DNA of 64,000 nt from Romanomermis culicivorax (lineage: Eukaryota; Nematoda; Enoplea; Mermithida; Mermithidae): assembly GCA_963922205.1 (NCBI GenBank), contig CAWUHX010000100.1, positions 682,001-746,000 of the forward strand. The letters are read 5' to 3'. Below are positions 41,059-52,500 of the stretch, one piece after another. The position numbers and the translations under genes were made by a program. The notes beneath the pieces are model-generated. The model did not search any database. It had not been told where the DNA came from and worked only from the letters and a program-made list of their open reading frames with translations. Position 1 is the first letter of the stretch, and each line of letters starts with the position of its first letter.

Positions 41059-41308
41059 GCTTGAGCAGCCCTAAAATTTTGAGGGAGAAAGCAGACCCAC
41101 TGGAGAAAGAGGCAGCTGATGGCTTTTTGGGTTCAAAAATGGGTTGAAAATAGACCACCAACCAAGTATTCTGGTTGAATGGCCGTAAGCAGTATGAACG
41201 TTGAAGAAAGAAACGTCGAACTTTTTTTCAGCTTGCAAAAACACAATTTACAAGCAACTAAATGATTTTGGCAAGTGAAGATGATGAAAAAATACGTTTT
41301 GTTACAAA

Positions 41309-41602
41309 ATGCTGGAGAGCGGCCAAAAATCTGCTATGCAATATTGGTTGACGGAAGGCAAAACGGGGCTCTCGTTTCAAAAAATTGCCTTGAGAGTACG
41401 TTTTTTTAAGACTATTAATGGCGAGCAAGCGAAATTTACTTTGTCATGTTATAATCACATGTTTTCTATTTTGGTGTCCACTGCGTCATCAGGGCGTAAT
41501 TTTTCAACATTTGGCTTTGTTCACAGCAAGTTGCATAATCGATTGTCATCTGCATCAGTCGAAAAGCTAGTCTTCATAAAATTCAATGCCAAAAATTTTT
41601 AG
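41309..41602 (+). pseudogene. hAT transposase C-terminal fragment
   Basis: 98 codons. The second half (SSGRNFSTFGFVHSKLHNRL then EKLVFIKFN) is the hAT dimerisation region. No upstream transposase frame remains. Confidence 0.7.
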
Positions 41603-41823
41603 TACATGATTTTATTTGTTATGATAAGGAATCTGTATTTTTGCTTAAAAAAGGAAAAATGATATGAAAATGTTTTGCATTATGAAGAATAAAACTACAT
41701 TTGCTTTTCTTTAATACTTAATTCAGATCCACAATTGTAGAATAAAAAAAACCCTGATTAAACCCAGAAAAACCCAAAAAACCCAAATTCGAAATTTTGA
41801 AAATGGGTTTTTTCCCAACCCTG

Positions 41824-43160
41824 GGTATATGTTTGACCAAGTTGTGGGGGTCCCCCCCCCCCAACCCCCGCCCTAATTACAGGTATGGAATTAATCCGCT
41901 ATCAACATTTCTGTGGTTCCGATTAGAATCATCTAATTTTATTTAGTTTTTGGTCCGGCGCAGAGCGCCGAAAAATTTTTTGATTTTCGCTTTCTAAAAC
42001 GCTAGGAAATGAACCTTCATAACGTTGGGAAGTATATTAAAATCAGACTGATGAAGTGTAATTTGCTCCCCATTCCGGCGCCAAGCGCCGGAAAAATTTT
42101 CGGGTTTTTATATTCTAAAACGCTGAAAAATAAATCTCTCCAACAGATAATTCGCGAACAAAAGTTTTAAAATCGCAGTCTAGAATGATGTCTTCAATTT
42201 CCATCTTCAATAAACGCAAAAGTTCAGATTGCAAACGTTTAAAAAATTCCAATCATCGAGAGAAAAAATTGAGAGAATTGACGAAAAATCTCTATTTTCG
42301 GCAACATAATTGACTGTAAACGATTAGAAAATGAAACGAGCTAACTTGATTGATAGAAACTGTTGAGCATTAATTAGCAAGTCGAAGTAAATAGATATGC
42401 TAGTGTCCGCGCCTGATAGAATATAGTCATCATTATACCCCTGACCGGCGCGAAGCGCCGGAAAATTTTGATATTTTGACCTTTTAAAGTTCACCAAAAC
42501 GCATTTTTTCGGTTTAGAGTTCCCCAAAATTTTTTCCACAATGAGAACCATACCCAAAATTTTTTTCCTCAAAAGACCCCATTTGAGGAAAAAAATGGTG
42601 CACAGCAACCAAATTTTGGAATGTGCATTGCACTGTTTTTTCGCGAAGACCCTTTCGCCATTTGGCGGAGGAGGTCAAAAGTTTTTCGCCATCGTTTCTT
42701 TTCGCTTAAAAATGCTTTTCTGAACATATTCATGCTTCTGCAGTCAGTAATGTATTGAAAATAGAGGAAAAAGAAAAAATTTAGATTTTTGGGTCAAATT
42801 ATAATATAATTGGAATTTAAATTTATCAAAGTTTATAGTAACAAAAAGGTTAACAGAAAACCAAAGCGAGGAAAACAAAACCTAAATTGCAGAAAAATTC
42901 CATGGCTGACACAATCTTTGCTTAGCCAAAAATGAAGAATCATTGACTCATACCTGTAAAAGGTCCGACCAGTTGATGGGGGGAGGGGTCGAAAAAAATT
43001 CAAAAATTTTCTCGAAAAAGGCACGTTTTTCTTAATTTCAACAAAATCCACGCCAAATTTATATCATAAATGTTAGATTAAACTTAAATCATAAATTTTA
43101 GAATAAAATTTTCAGCAGTCATTGTACATCACAGTTCCCAGATAAAATTATATTCACATA
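41824..43160. other. Intergenic with GC-hairpin repeats and MITE-3 fragments
   Basis: Hairpin motif CCGGCGC..AGCGCCGG followed by AAAA-TTTT occurs at about 41954, 42076 and 42444. A MITE-3 end (TTACAGGTATGG) lies at 41878 and another (CATACCTGTAAAAGG) at about 42951. Bases 42440-42605 resemble 46005-46170. Confidence 0.5.
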
Positions 43161-43179
43161 CTTTTCGTCAAACATAGAG

Positions 43180-43500
43180 TTTAGCCACTAATCCAAGCAC
43201 ACATTTTGAACACTCGTGCACTGTGTGGAGGTGTTGAAAATTTTTACATCATCGGCAAAAAGGTAAACGTCAGATTTTAGTGTATCTGGAAGGTCATGTA
43301 AAAAGGAAAAGAGTTTGGCCTAAAAGACTCCTGTGGGACACCACTGCTTACGACTGATGCTAGGGAAAGTTTGTTATTAATGCAAATCCTTTGAGTGCGA
43401 TTTGAAAGAAAGGAGATAATCCAATTTTCAAGAAAACCAGAGATGCCATAATTTTTTAACTTTAGGAAAAGCTTACTATGGGAGACGGAATCAAAAGTTT
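43180..43500 (-). pseudogene. Non-LTR retrotransposon (Jockey/CR1-like) reverse transcriptase fragment
   Basis: The minus strand reads FDSVSHSKLFLKLKNYGISG, NWIISFLSNRTQ and SSGVPQ, then after a frameshift LFADDVKIFN, which holds the (Y/F)ADD catalytic motif. Typical RT order of non-LTR elements. Truncated and frameshifted. Confidence 0.8.
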
Positions 43501-43734
43501 TTTTTTTAAATCAATAGAAGATCCTGAATCAATAAGTTTAGTCCAAGTATTTCAATTTGTAAAATCAGAAAAGCGATCAAAATTTTGGATTATTCAACCA
43601 GTAATATCTGTCACTGTCTCAAACGGATAGTGGTCAAAAAAAGATATATGTAGAATGCTGCGAGAATTTGAATGATTAAACGCATTAGTCAGTAAAAAAA
43701 CTAAAAAATAATAACTTACTAATGTGTACACGTA

Positions 43735-43895
43735 GTTAGACCCATCCAGGAATATGGAACTACCATATAGTCAGTCACCCCCACTCAACTAAGAACATCA
43801 AAGCCGCTGAAAAGGTACTGAAATACTTTACAAAAAGGATTCTCAAATTTCCTGAATTTTCTTATGATGATCGTTTGACTATATTAAAATAAGGC
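43735..43895 (+). pseudogene. Non-LTR retrotransposon C-terminal fragment
   Basis: The plus strand reads VRPIQEYGTTI then, in another frame, AAEKVLKYFTKRILKFPEFS and YDDRLTIL, the conserved stretch just after the RT domain of Jockey/CR1-like elements. Opposite strand to the RT fragment, so a separate or rearranged piece. Confidence 0.6.
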
Positions 43896-44129
43896 GTTTG
43901 AATGATTTGATTATGTTATACGATGAGGTAGGGCCTGAATCAGGCCTAGAATTTCCGGTCCGGCACGAAAATTTTTTTTAAAGCCCGAGTCCGGCCAGGC
44001 CTGGAATCGGGCTTTAACCTTGAGGCCCTGCCCTATTAAAAAAACAAGCCCCGAAGCCCCACACTAAGTTCCGATTTTAAAATTTTGTGTAAATGCAAAG
44101 AATTTTTTTACAAGTCGGTTCCCCTCCAA

Positions 44130-44345
44130 ATTATGGTCCAAACTGGCATTTTTAGACTCCTCAAGATGCCAGCTATCCAGATCAGTTCGAAAATCCAGGC
44201 GCTCATGGCATTCAGGAACTCATTTGCATAAAATCTGCACACATCTCACACAGTCCTTGTCACTACAGAAAAATCCTACCTACTTCAAGAATTGAACCTG
44301 GTCCACCAGCCTATGGACTTAATGCGTTTACCACTACACAATTTC
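44130..44345 (-). repeat. tRNA-derived SINE-like segment
   Basis: The minus strand has an A-box-like TAGTGGTAAACGC (44324-44336) and, about 27 bp on, a B-box-like GGTTCAATTCT (44288-44298), spacing as in a tRNA gene, then an unrelated tail. The stems do not close well enough for a functional tRNA. Confidence 0.4.
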
Positions 44346-44680
44346 ACCAGAAAGTATAAACACTATATTCCTTTAGGACCCTTGATACTATTTTAAATAA
44401 CAACTTCATTTGGAAGAGCCTTAACAGCGCTGCGCTTTTCGGGCGCAGTAGTTGTACCCTAAGCCTAAGGAAAATTTTAAAGGAAAAATAAATGTCTACT
44501 CACTAGTCACTGAAATCCATGCTCAAAATTAACAAACAACTCATATACAATAATTAGGCTGAAGGCCGGAAACCGACTTATAAAATTTAGCCAAATGCAA
44601 TTACATTTGGTGTTTTACTATTGCTCAACATTGTACTTTTAGTTAAACAATCAAGGCATAGTTACATTAAATCGATATTA

Positions 44681-44822
44681 CCATGCACGCACATAGGGGG
44701 ATTTGGGGGGGTTTGACCCCCAGCAGATTTTACTCCCCCCAGCAATGACTGAGAAGATGACGACGGAAAATGAGTAAGAGAGAAGAGAAAGTCGTAAAAA
44801 TGGAAATGATGCTGTAGTTTAC
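44681..44822. repeat. MITE-2 fragment
   Basis: 'ccatgcacgcacatag', a G-tract, 'ccccagcagattt', 'cagcaatgactgagaag' and 'agagaaagtcgt' match the left half of 2579-2942; the right half is missing. Confidence 0.55.
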
Positions 44823-45573
44823 CACTTAAACTTAAACCATCAGGACCAGTAGATGAGGATGTTTCAAATTTGCTTATTTGACCATCAGGGCTAAAAGTAA
44901 TCTTCAAGTTACATTTATTTCTTGGAGGATTAGAAATTTCAGGTATTATATTATTATCGTCTGCGAAAACGAAACTAAAGAATTCGTTTTAAAAAATTGC
45001 TTTTGACAAGTCGTCTTTTATGATTGTGTCACCAGAGCACAAAGAGGTTTACGATTTTGGAGTCTATTATTGACGAAAATGAAAAGGCATTCGATGTTAT
45101 TTCCTGATTTCAACAGTTTTTCTTCTTGACGATAGCATTTTTTAGTGTAGCTATGTTGGCATAACACCTTTCAAATTTAGGATCTTTTCCCGTTTCCAAA
45201 TACTACGTTTCTTAGCCTGAAGTTTCATTATTTATGTTTGCGATCAATATACTTAAAAAGAATGAAGGAATCAATAATAAATCGCGAATAATTCGAAAAT
45301 CTCTTGATTTTCTTCAGGTACACTTGAAGAATTCAGGTGTCACGAACAAAATTCATTTGAGTAATCACAACGAACATGATCAAAAACCTGCCCATCAAAA
45401 TTTTCCGGGCTTTCTCTGGCTTTTCGAACTTTTGAAAAATAGGTCGGCCCGGCGCGGCCCGAGAATTTTTTCAGACAGCCCGAAGCCCGTATTTCGGGCC
45501 GGGCCTAGCTTTCGGGCTTAAATTTAGGCCCTAATATGACTTATGAGATGATAAACCATGAAGTAGAATTCAG

Positions 45574-45810
45574 ACATGCACAGCAAGAATTTTCCTGGGG
45601 GGTCTTCGGACTTGTTATCGAGGGCGTAGGGAAGTGGTTAAAAAACAAAAAAAATTCCGCAAGCATGTTTTCCATACAAAATATGCATAAAAATAATCAG
45701 GAAGCTGTCTTGGAAAAAGTTCAGGGGGTGTTTTAAGATCTTTTTTCGAGCCAGGGGGTGTCCAGGGTCTCAGGTAGGAGGGTTTAACCCCATACCATCT
45801 ATGTGCATGT
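45574..45810 (+). repeat. MITE-1 family copy
   Basis: ACATGCACAGCAAG...TATGTGCATGT with the family interior ('aaaaaacaaaaaaaattcc', 'aaaatatgcataaaaat', 'gtaggagggtttaacccc'). Confidence 0.65.
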
Positions 45811-46588
45811 ATGGTTGATGTCTCTCAAAAAAATTTTCGATGGAAAACTGCTGATCTTCATTAAGTATCAAGATAAAATATTGAAGATTACCAATTAAAA
45901 CACGCGATAGATGATGAAAACTATTTAAGATCAAATATGTGAAGGTAGACATGCTCAAAGATGCGCCTGAGCTAGATAATAAGGAATAATGATTGTCAAA
46001 GTTATAACCGGTGCGAAGCTCCAGAAAAATTTGAGATTTGGACTTTCTAAAATGCACCAAAATGCATCTTTTCATATCCAACCAGCAAAATTTTTTCCCA
46101 ATGACGGAAGAGCCCAAAATTTTTTTTTTTATCGAATTTGTTTTCCCAAAAGCACGATTTGGGAAAAACAGTGGATCATATCATTGTTTTTGCTCTTGGA
46201 CAGTTTAATGTAAAATGAACACTTTCTATATCACTTCAGCATTTATTGATTTTTTCATTTAATGATAGTGTTAAGTGAAACAATTTGGTCTTTTTTCCTT
46301 GGTCGAGTTTCATTTGTAAAATGTGTCTCGTTCGTGGGCCACCAGGTTCCAGTCGTTTCTTATATTGTTAGTATCTAAAATTCTGAATAAATTCTGGTCT
46401 AAAATAAGTAACAGTAGAAAATCATTGAGTTTGGACGTGTTTCTCTATTCGTCGAGATAAAAACATTTTTTAGGGCTTGCTGGTACTCTGAAATTCGGAA
46501 CATTATAGCTGCCCCTCCTATAATTTTTTATTTTTTTCTTTTCGCCACTTCTTATTAATTCAAGACACATTTTTGCGTTATATTTTCA
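45811..46588. other. Upstream region of the Pol I gene
   Basis: 46005-46170 is a diverged copy of the repeat at 42440-42605 (decayed hairpin 'accggtgcgaagctccag', then 'gcaccaaaatgcat', '.aaaattttttccca'). The remainder has no recognised feature. Confidence 0.45.
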
Positions 46589-46590
46589 GA
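46580..46590 (+). promoter_or_regulatory. Probable trans-splice acceptor of POLR1A
   Basis: GCGTTATATTTTCAG|AATTGCATT before ATG 46599: a full 3' splice site ten bases from the start codon, with no coding exon found upstream. Expected if a spliced leader is added in trans; a non-coding first exon with cis-splicing is the alternative. Confidence 0.5.
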
Positions 46591-46598
46591 ATTGCATT

Positions 46599-49500
46599 AT
46601 GGCTACTAAAAATCCATTAGAATATCGGACGCCGAGTAGCTATATTGATAATCTATCGCTAAAAATATTCACAAATGAAGAAATTTTGTCGTCGAGCTGT
46701 AAAGAAATATGTAACCCACAAACTTTCGATCAGTTGATGCATCCGGTCGAAGGTGGCCTTTATGATCCTGCAATGGGTATACAGTTAATTTGTGAATAAA
46801 TAAATCTGAACTGATCCCTTGGGATAGTTGCCCATGTGTCTATTTCAATGGATGAGGAATATTTTAGGACATCCTAATATCCAAACATACTGTTCGGAGA
46901 TGGGCTGCTGAACGCATGAACTGTTGCCTAACAAAAACATGAATAAAAACTTGGTGTTTCTTTTCTATTTAGTCAAGTGCTTTTTTCAATTTTCAGGACC
47001 CGTCGACCGGTTTGCAAATTGTATCACATGTCAGAAACCCGATAAATTATGTCCAGGTCATTTCGGCCACATTACGTTGCCTCTGACAGTTTATAACCCA
47101 ATGTTTTTTCGCTTCCTCCTCAACGTATGAGTTATATTAATAATATGTTTTTTATTTTACCAAGACTTTTCTGTTCTAGCTATTGAACGGATCGTGTATC
47201 AGATGCGGCAAACTCTATATTAAAAACGAGTCGATACCAGTTCAATTGCTGCTTGCTCAACTTAGAGCGCTAAACTTGGGTCTTATCGCTGATGTTGATC
47301 TCATCAAGAATAATATTTCTCAGGTATTTAGATGAGTGATTTTTCTTCGCTTATGAAGTTTCTAAAATAATTTTTGTTAAAAAGATGATTTCGCATGAAG
47401 TAGGAACAAGTGGCGTAGACGAAGACCGTTTGGCGACGGAATTAGATAATGCAGAAATTGTTGAAAAGGACGATATTTTACTTAGATCGATGTTGAGTAG
47501 AGCAAATGAAAAAACAGTCAAAGATGCGGTTGGATTCTTGCAAGAACAATACAGAGGTTTGACGGAAGAGAATTTTTAAATTGGTCTACTTCTATATAAA
47601 ATTTTCAAAAAGTATATATACCGTAATCTGATTGGTTTTTATACTCTAAGATTTCATTCGTTAAAGTACATTTTATTCTGTGTGATTTAGATGCTCCAAT
47701 TACTCCACTGGTCAGCTGTCGGAACATTACCCAAAAAAGACGCGAATTAATCAGGTCTTTCTGTCAAAAATACTTATTCTATCGGCCACGTAGATGTCCG
47801 CACTGCACGGAACCCACTCGACCTGCTCGACACCAGTATTTACGATCAATTTTGGTCGGTTTCAAGAGTCAATCTTGGAAAACCGAACTGATGGCTAAGC
47901 CAATTCCTAAGTAGGCTTCGTTTTTTTCGGCATATATATATATATATTATATAAGTTTAGGCTGAAGAGTTTTCTAAAAAATCTAAGGTAATTAGAATGT
48001 TTCAGACTTTCGTTCTTCCGTTGCGTTCACTCTCAAATCTTATTGATTTTTCTAAAGCCGATCAATTTTGCATAAAAATTTTTGTGTTAGCTCCGGGTAA
48101 AATACATTTTTAAAATTCTGGATTGTACTGAAAGCCATTCAGTGACCAAGACATTTTTTCTAGTCACCACAACCAGTGTCGATTAAAATGCGTTCAATAC
48201 TGTTTCAGTACACATTTGCTCTTATTTCGTCAGGAAAGAAAAAGAAGCCGTGGAAGATAGTGTATTGATCGAAACAGACAATCAAACGAACGGTAAAACT
48301 GCGTTACGGTCAAAGTCCGATAAGCAAGGTATGGATATTCTGGAACAAATGAGGCAAATGAAACGCGAGTTGGACGAAATGGAAGAAATTGTCGAAAGTT
48401 TGCCCGACGTTACAATCGCTGATGATAATAAAGAAATACTGGAGAAAACGAAAGGAGTGGAATATACGCCGCCATGGAAGATCAAGGAACATATGAGGTG
48501 AAAGTTTTGAAATATTCGAAATCTTTAGTCGATTTTCATAAGAAACGGTTTTGGTTTCGTTCACAGAATTTTCATGACTAATTTTCTCTCATTCATTGTA
48601 TTTATTTATTTATAGGATTGTATGGTATCATTTCGGTGACTTCTTGAAGCACATTTTCCCTATGTTTTCTCAACTTGAAAACTCCTACCGGTTAGAGACT
48701 AAATTTCTCGACAAAGATTCTGCGCCCACGGATGCTCTATTTTACGATATTTTGCCTGTCGTGCCATCAAAATTCAGACCAGTGAGGCATTTATGCAGTA
48801 TAGTGGAAGTCATTGTAAAAACAGATGCACATCACGTTACGACCGATCACATTTTGAAGCAGAATGTTGAAGTTTGATTACAAGATTACGGAGAATGCAT
48901 GTGATTTATTCAATGCATTCCTTTATGTGCACAATTCATAAGCCAATAGACTAAATTCTGTGAGGAAATTTGCACACATTGTACAGTTTTCTGTCGCGTA
49001 TTTTAGAAAATCTTTGGATTTCAATCATAGACCTTAATTTATTTCATTGACGTATAGATACCCAGCTAAGTTTGATTTTTCAGCTTAAATTTGTTCATCT
49101 CTACTCGAATTCACATTTCCTAGATCGCGCACATGTACGGCATGAAATTCGAAAACGCTCAAACGACTGTGTATCGCAAAATTTTGGAGAGTTGTGAATC
49201 ATTGCGGCTTCTGATCAGTTTATTGGACGGAGGCGAAAATTCGACCAAAAAAATAGATATCAAAGATGCCAAGAAACGTCAGAAAAGCGATGAAGCTGCT
49301 TTACGTTCCATCCCCGGAAAAGATTATACCGCCAAATTTCATAATTCGTACATTCAATTGCAAATGCGAGTTAATAATTTATTCGACGGAGAAGCGGATC
49401 CTACTAGCAAAGAAAAAGCACCAGGATTTAGACAAGTGAGGGATGGACGAGCATCTGTGTCTTCACTTACTCTTATATCTCTAATTTAATTAAATGACTT

Positions 49501-52500
49501 TCTGAATTATGTCGCTTACAACAAAGCCCTTGAAAATTTGTCATTTGGCTACTGTACTTTTCCTACATTCGCGCATTTGAACAGAAGAGTTTCATTATTC
49601 TCCCATTTTATACATGTGTATATTTTGTCCGTCTTGCACTCCTGTGAATAGGGCGAGAACTGAGATAATTAAGGGATTTACTGTCTTAAGGAGAAAACTC
49701 AGTCAAAACTGTTGGTTACCACTCCAATATATAGATAGAAGTCAGTCACTATTTAGACGCATATATGTAACGGGACCCCGAGGTCTGGGGGGCAGTCGAG
49801 CGACTGTTTTGGGCTGGGGTCACTGATTCCCCAAAATTTTAGGACAGAGAGTCTCTAAACGAAAAAAATCAATTTTTGTACAAAAAAGGTCCGAAAAACG
49901 ATTTAAAAAATAGTTTAAAATTTTTTTTTTTTCGTTAAAAAATCCGTAAAAAATATATTCATGGCGCTAAGCGCTGAGAAAATTGACGTTTTTTACTATT
50001 TTTTGTTCAAAAATTGACATTTTTCAGTATTTTTCCTACCAAAAGTATGCGGGTCACTGTGACTATCATGTGGCTGGCCATAGGATTGGACATACCTGTA
50101 CTTGGGGGGTGCCTCCCCCACCTTGGCCAACCATATACCCAACCCCCCCCAGTTTTGAAAAAATTAAAAAAATTTGCAAGAAAGTATATGTTTTTTGGCC
50201 TTTTTTGGGAAAAATTTCGACTTTTTTCGACCCCCTCCCCCCAAAAAAAAATTTTGATTTAGCCCCCTCCCCCAACTGGTTTGACCTCTTACAGGTATGG
50301 GATTGGAAAATCCTTGGGGTCACCCATGGGCTAGTTCATACCTGTAATTGGGAGGAGGTTGGGGGAGACCCCCACCCACAACTTGGTCGAACCCTGTACC
50401 CGTCGGAACTCCCACCCACAATTTGGTCGAATCCTGTACCCGTCGGAACTCCCACCCCTAACTTGGTCAACCCTATACTCAATCCCCACCCCCAAACTCA
50501 GAAAAATTGGAAAAAAATTAGGAAAAAACTGGCTTTTTTGGCCTTTTCTGGGAAAATTTTCGAAATTGTTTCGACTTTTTTGGGGTTTTTCAACCCCCCT
50601 CCCCAAGATTTTGAGAATTTCGGGACCCCCATCCCAAAATTTTCGGTTTATCCTCTCCCAACTGGTCGAACCTCTTACAGGTATAAGCTAATCATATGGC
50701 CGCCGATTTCTGGGGGATTCTTATATCACTTCCCCCATGTACGTTTAGACCTAAAACACCCACAGTGAGATAAGTGTGACCAACATGGTTCCTTTTTGAG
50801 CACGATGCTAATGAAATCGGAGCTGTGCTAATAGAAATTTAAGACGTTAGCTCGCGTGCTAATGACTGAAAATGAGAAATTTCCAAAATTTTGAAAAGAA
50901 AATTAGATGGAAGATATCAACAAATTGTGGTAAAAGAATCAAAAAGCGTAATTTTTTATCATTTATTTCATGACTTCCACAAAATGAAAAATTCATCCTG
51001 AATGTTTTCTTTTTCGTTCAAATTACTTCTGAAAGCACCAACATCGAGCATGATTTTATTAACCGATCAATCGAGTAGACAAACTAACGCATCAGTTTCA
51101 CACCAACGAAGTATCATTTTTCAACCATGCCAACCGCGCTAATGAAATATTTTTTTATTAGCACAAGTGCTGATGGGACTCGTGCTAAAAAAAACCCTGG
51201 TGGTCAGCCGTAATTTCCGCACAGTCGCATCACTACTCAACATTTCTAAGCACAGTAAATAATTTACAAATCAAATACAGGGATTTACTGTTTTATCATT
51301 TTGTCTAGACTCGTAATGATATATTGGTGAAGTAAAAAGCAGATAATTGAACTACTGTCTAGAATTTTACAGCCAGCTCAAATAAATGACAAAACACATA
51401 AGCCTTCGGTGGAAACTTTGGCATTTAGTTGTTATTTCTATCCAGCATTTCTTGGATTTTTCACCGACCTAAAATTGGGATCATGCGCACGCTTGCTGTA
51501 GTAATTACGTTATTTGTGCGATTTGATTTATTGCTTCAGATTTTGGAGAAGAAAGAAGGTCTCTTCCGCAAACACATGATGGGAAAACGCGTTAACTTTT
51601 GTTGTCGAACGGTTATTACACCCGATCCCTATCAAGATATGGACCAGATCGGTATTCCCGATATTTTTGCCAAAAAACTTACATATCCAGCGTCAGTCAA
51701 TCCGATAAACTTACCGAAGATGAGAAAAATGGTTGAATTAGGACCGAATCATATCCTCGGGTAATAAAATTGCATTTTGCTACTTCATTTTTACCGAAAC
51801 ATCATCGAAAAATATCCACCTCTCAGTTGAACACACATTAAATTCTGCTGAAAGTTTCACGAACGAATCATATTCAACTGCATAATGAAAGGATTTTTCC
51901 TTTAACCGAATAATGATCGACTAGTTTTACGAATAATTATTTTTTCTTTCGTACTTCCCGGATTTCTTCGTAGTATTCTTATTGGTTATATATTTTTTAG
52001 CGCAAATTATGTTGTAAACGAAGATGGTGCCAAGATCAGGCTAGATCCTAACGACATCACCGAAAGACAAGGTGTTGCAAAAAGGCTACTGACAAACGAT
52101 TATCATGCCTTGAAAGGTTGCAAGAAAGTAGTTTCGAATGCGTAATGTTTTATTCTACTTTTTCATATGAGACTGTTTTATAGGTATATCGTCATTTAAT
52201 GGAAGGTGATGTCATGCTCTTGAACAGACAGCCCACTTTGCACAAGCCAAGTATACAGGCTCATACGGTAATAAATAAATTTTAAATTGAATTAATCAGT
52301 GGATGCTTGATTTAAATACCCTTTTTTAATTAAGCTCGCTCCAGACAATTAGGAATTAATAGAAGCTGTTCCGTAATAGAACTCTGAGTTGAATTCCCGG
52401 GTGAAAAATTTTGTTCTTGAAAGAAATTTTTGAAAAAATTACCTGTCAGTTTGTCATCGGAATTTGTCCAAATCAAAAATGACCTGTCTGAAACAATTCT

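Larger units (their letters stand above)
39824..41823 (+). mobile_element. hAT-type transposon remnant (CAGGGTTGG ends)
   Basis: Ends CAGGGTTGGCGGG / CCCAACCCTG with GGGTTTTTGGG-type subterminal repeats on both sides. Flanks GTTATATG (39816) and GGTATATG (41824) match at 7 of 8 bases as a decayed 8-bp duplication. A hAT C-terminal fragment lies inside (41309-41602) and a MITE-3 complex is nested at 40387-41058. Confidence 0.75.
43929..45533. mobile_element. Putative hAT-like element with TAGGGCC ends
   Basis: Left TAGGGCCTGAATCAGGCC, right TTTAGGCCCTA. Both ends carry clustered AAGCCCG / CGGGCTT and GGCC repeats (43965-44040 and 45440-45530), like hAT subterminal repeats. I could not find a clean 8-bp duplication, and no transposase is seen. 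A tRNA-like segment and a MITE-2 fragment lie inside. Confidence 0.5.
49436..51539 (+). other. POLR1A intron 8, carrying MITE-3 and another TIR element
   Basis: 2.1 kb, the largest intron of the gene. Donor GTGAGG after CAA 49435, acceptor TTGCTTCAG 51539. Contents listed separately; apart from those I see nothing in it. Confidence 0.85.

Noticed and set aside
40639..41064. Pro-rich ORFs on both strands
   Set aside because: Low-complexity translation of poly-C/G tracts in the MITE-3 composite.
44288..44336. Functional tRNA gene on the minus strand
   Set aside because: Only the promoter boxes are recognisable; acceptor and anticodon stems do not pair convincingly.
49983..50768. 261-codon plus-strand ORF, Pro-rich
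   Set aside because: Generated by C-tracts of MITE-3 units inside a POLR1A intron; reading frames through such tracts are meaningless.
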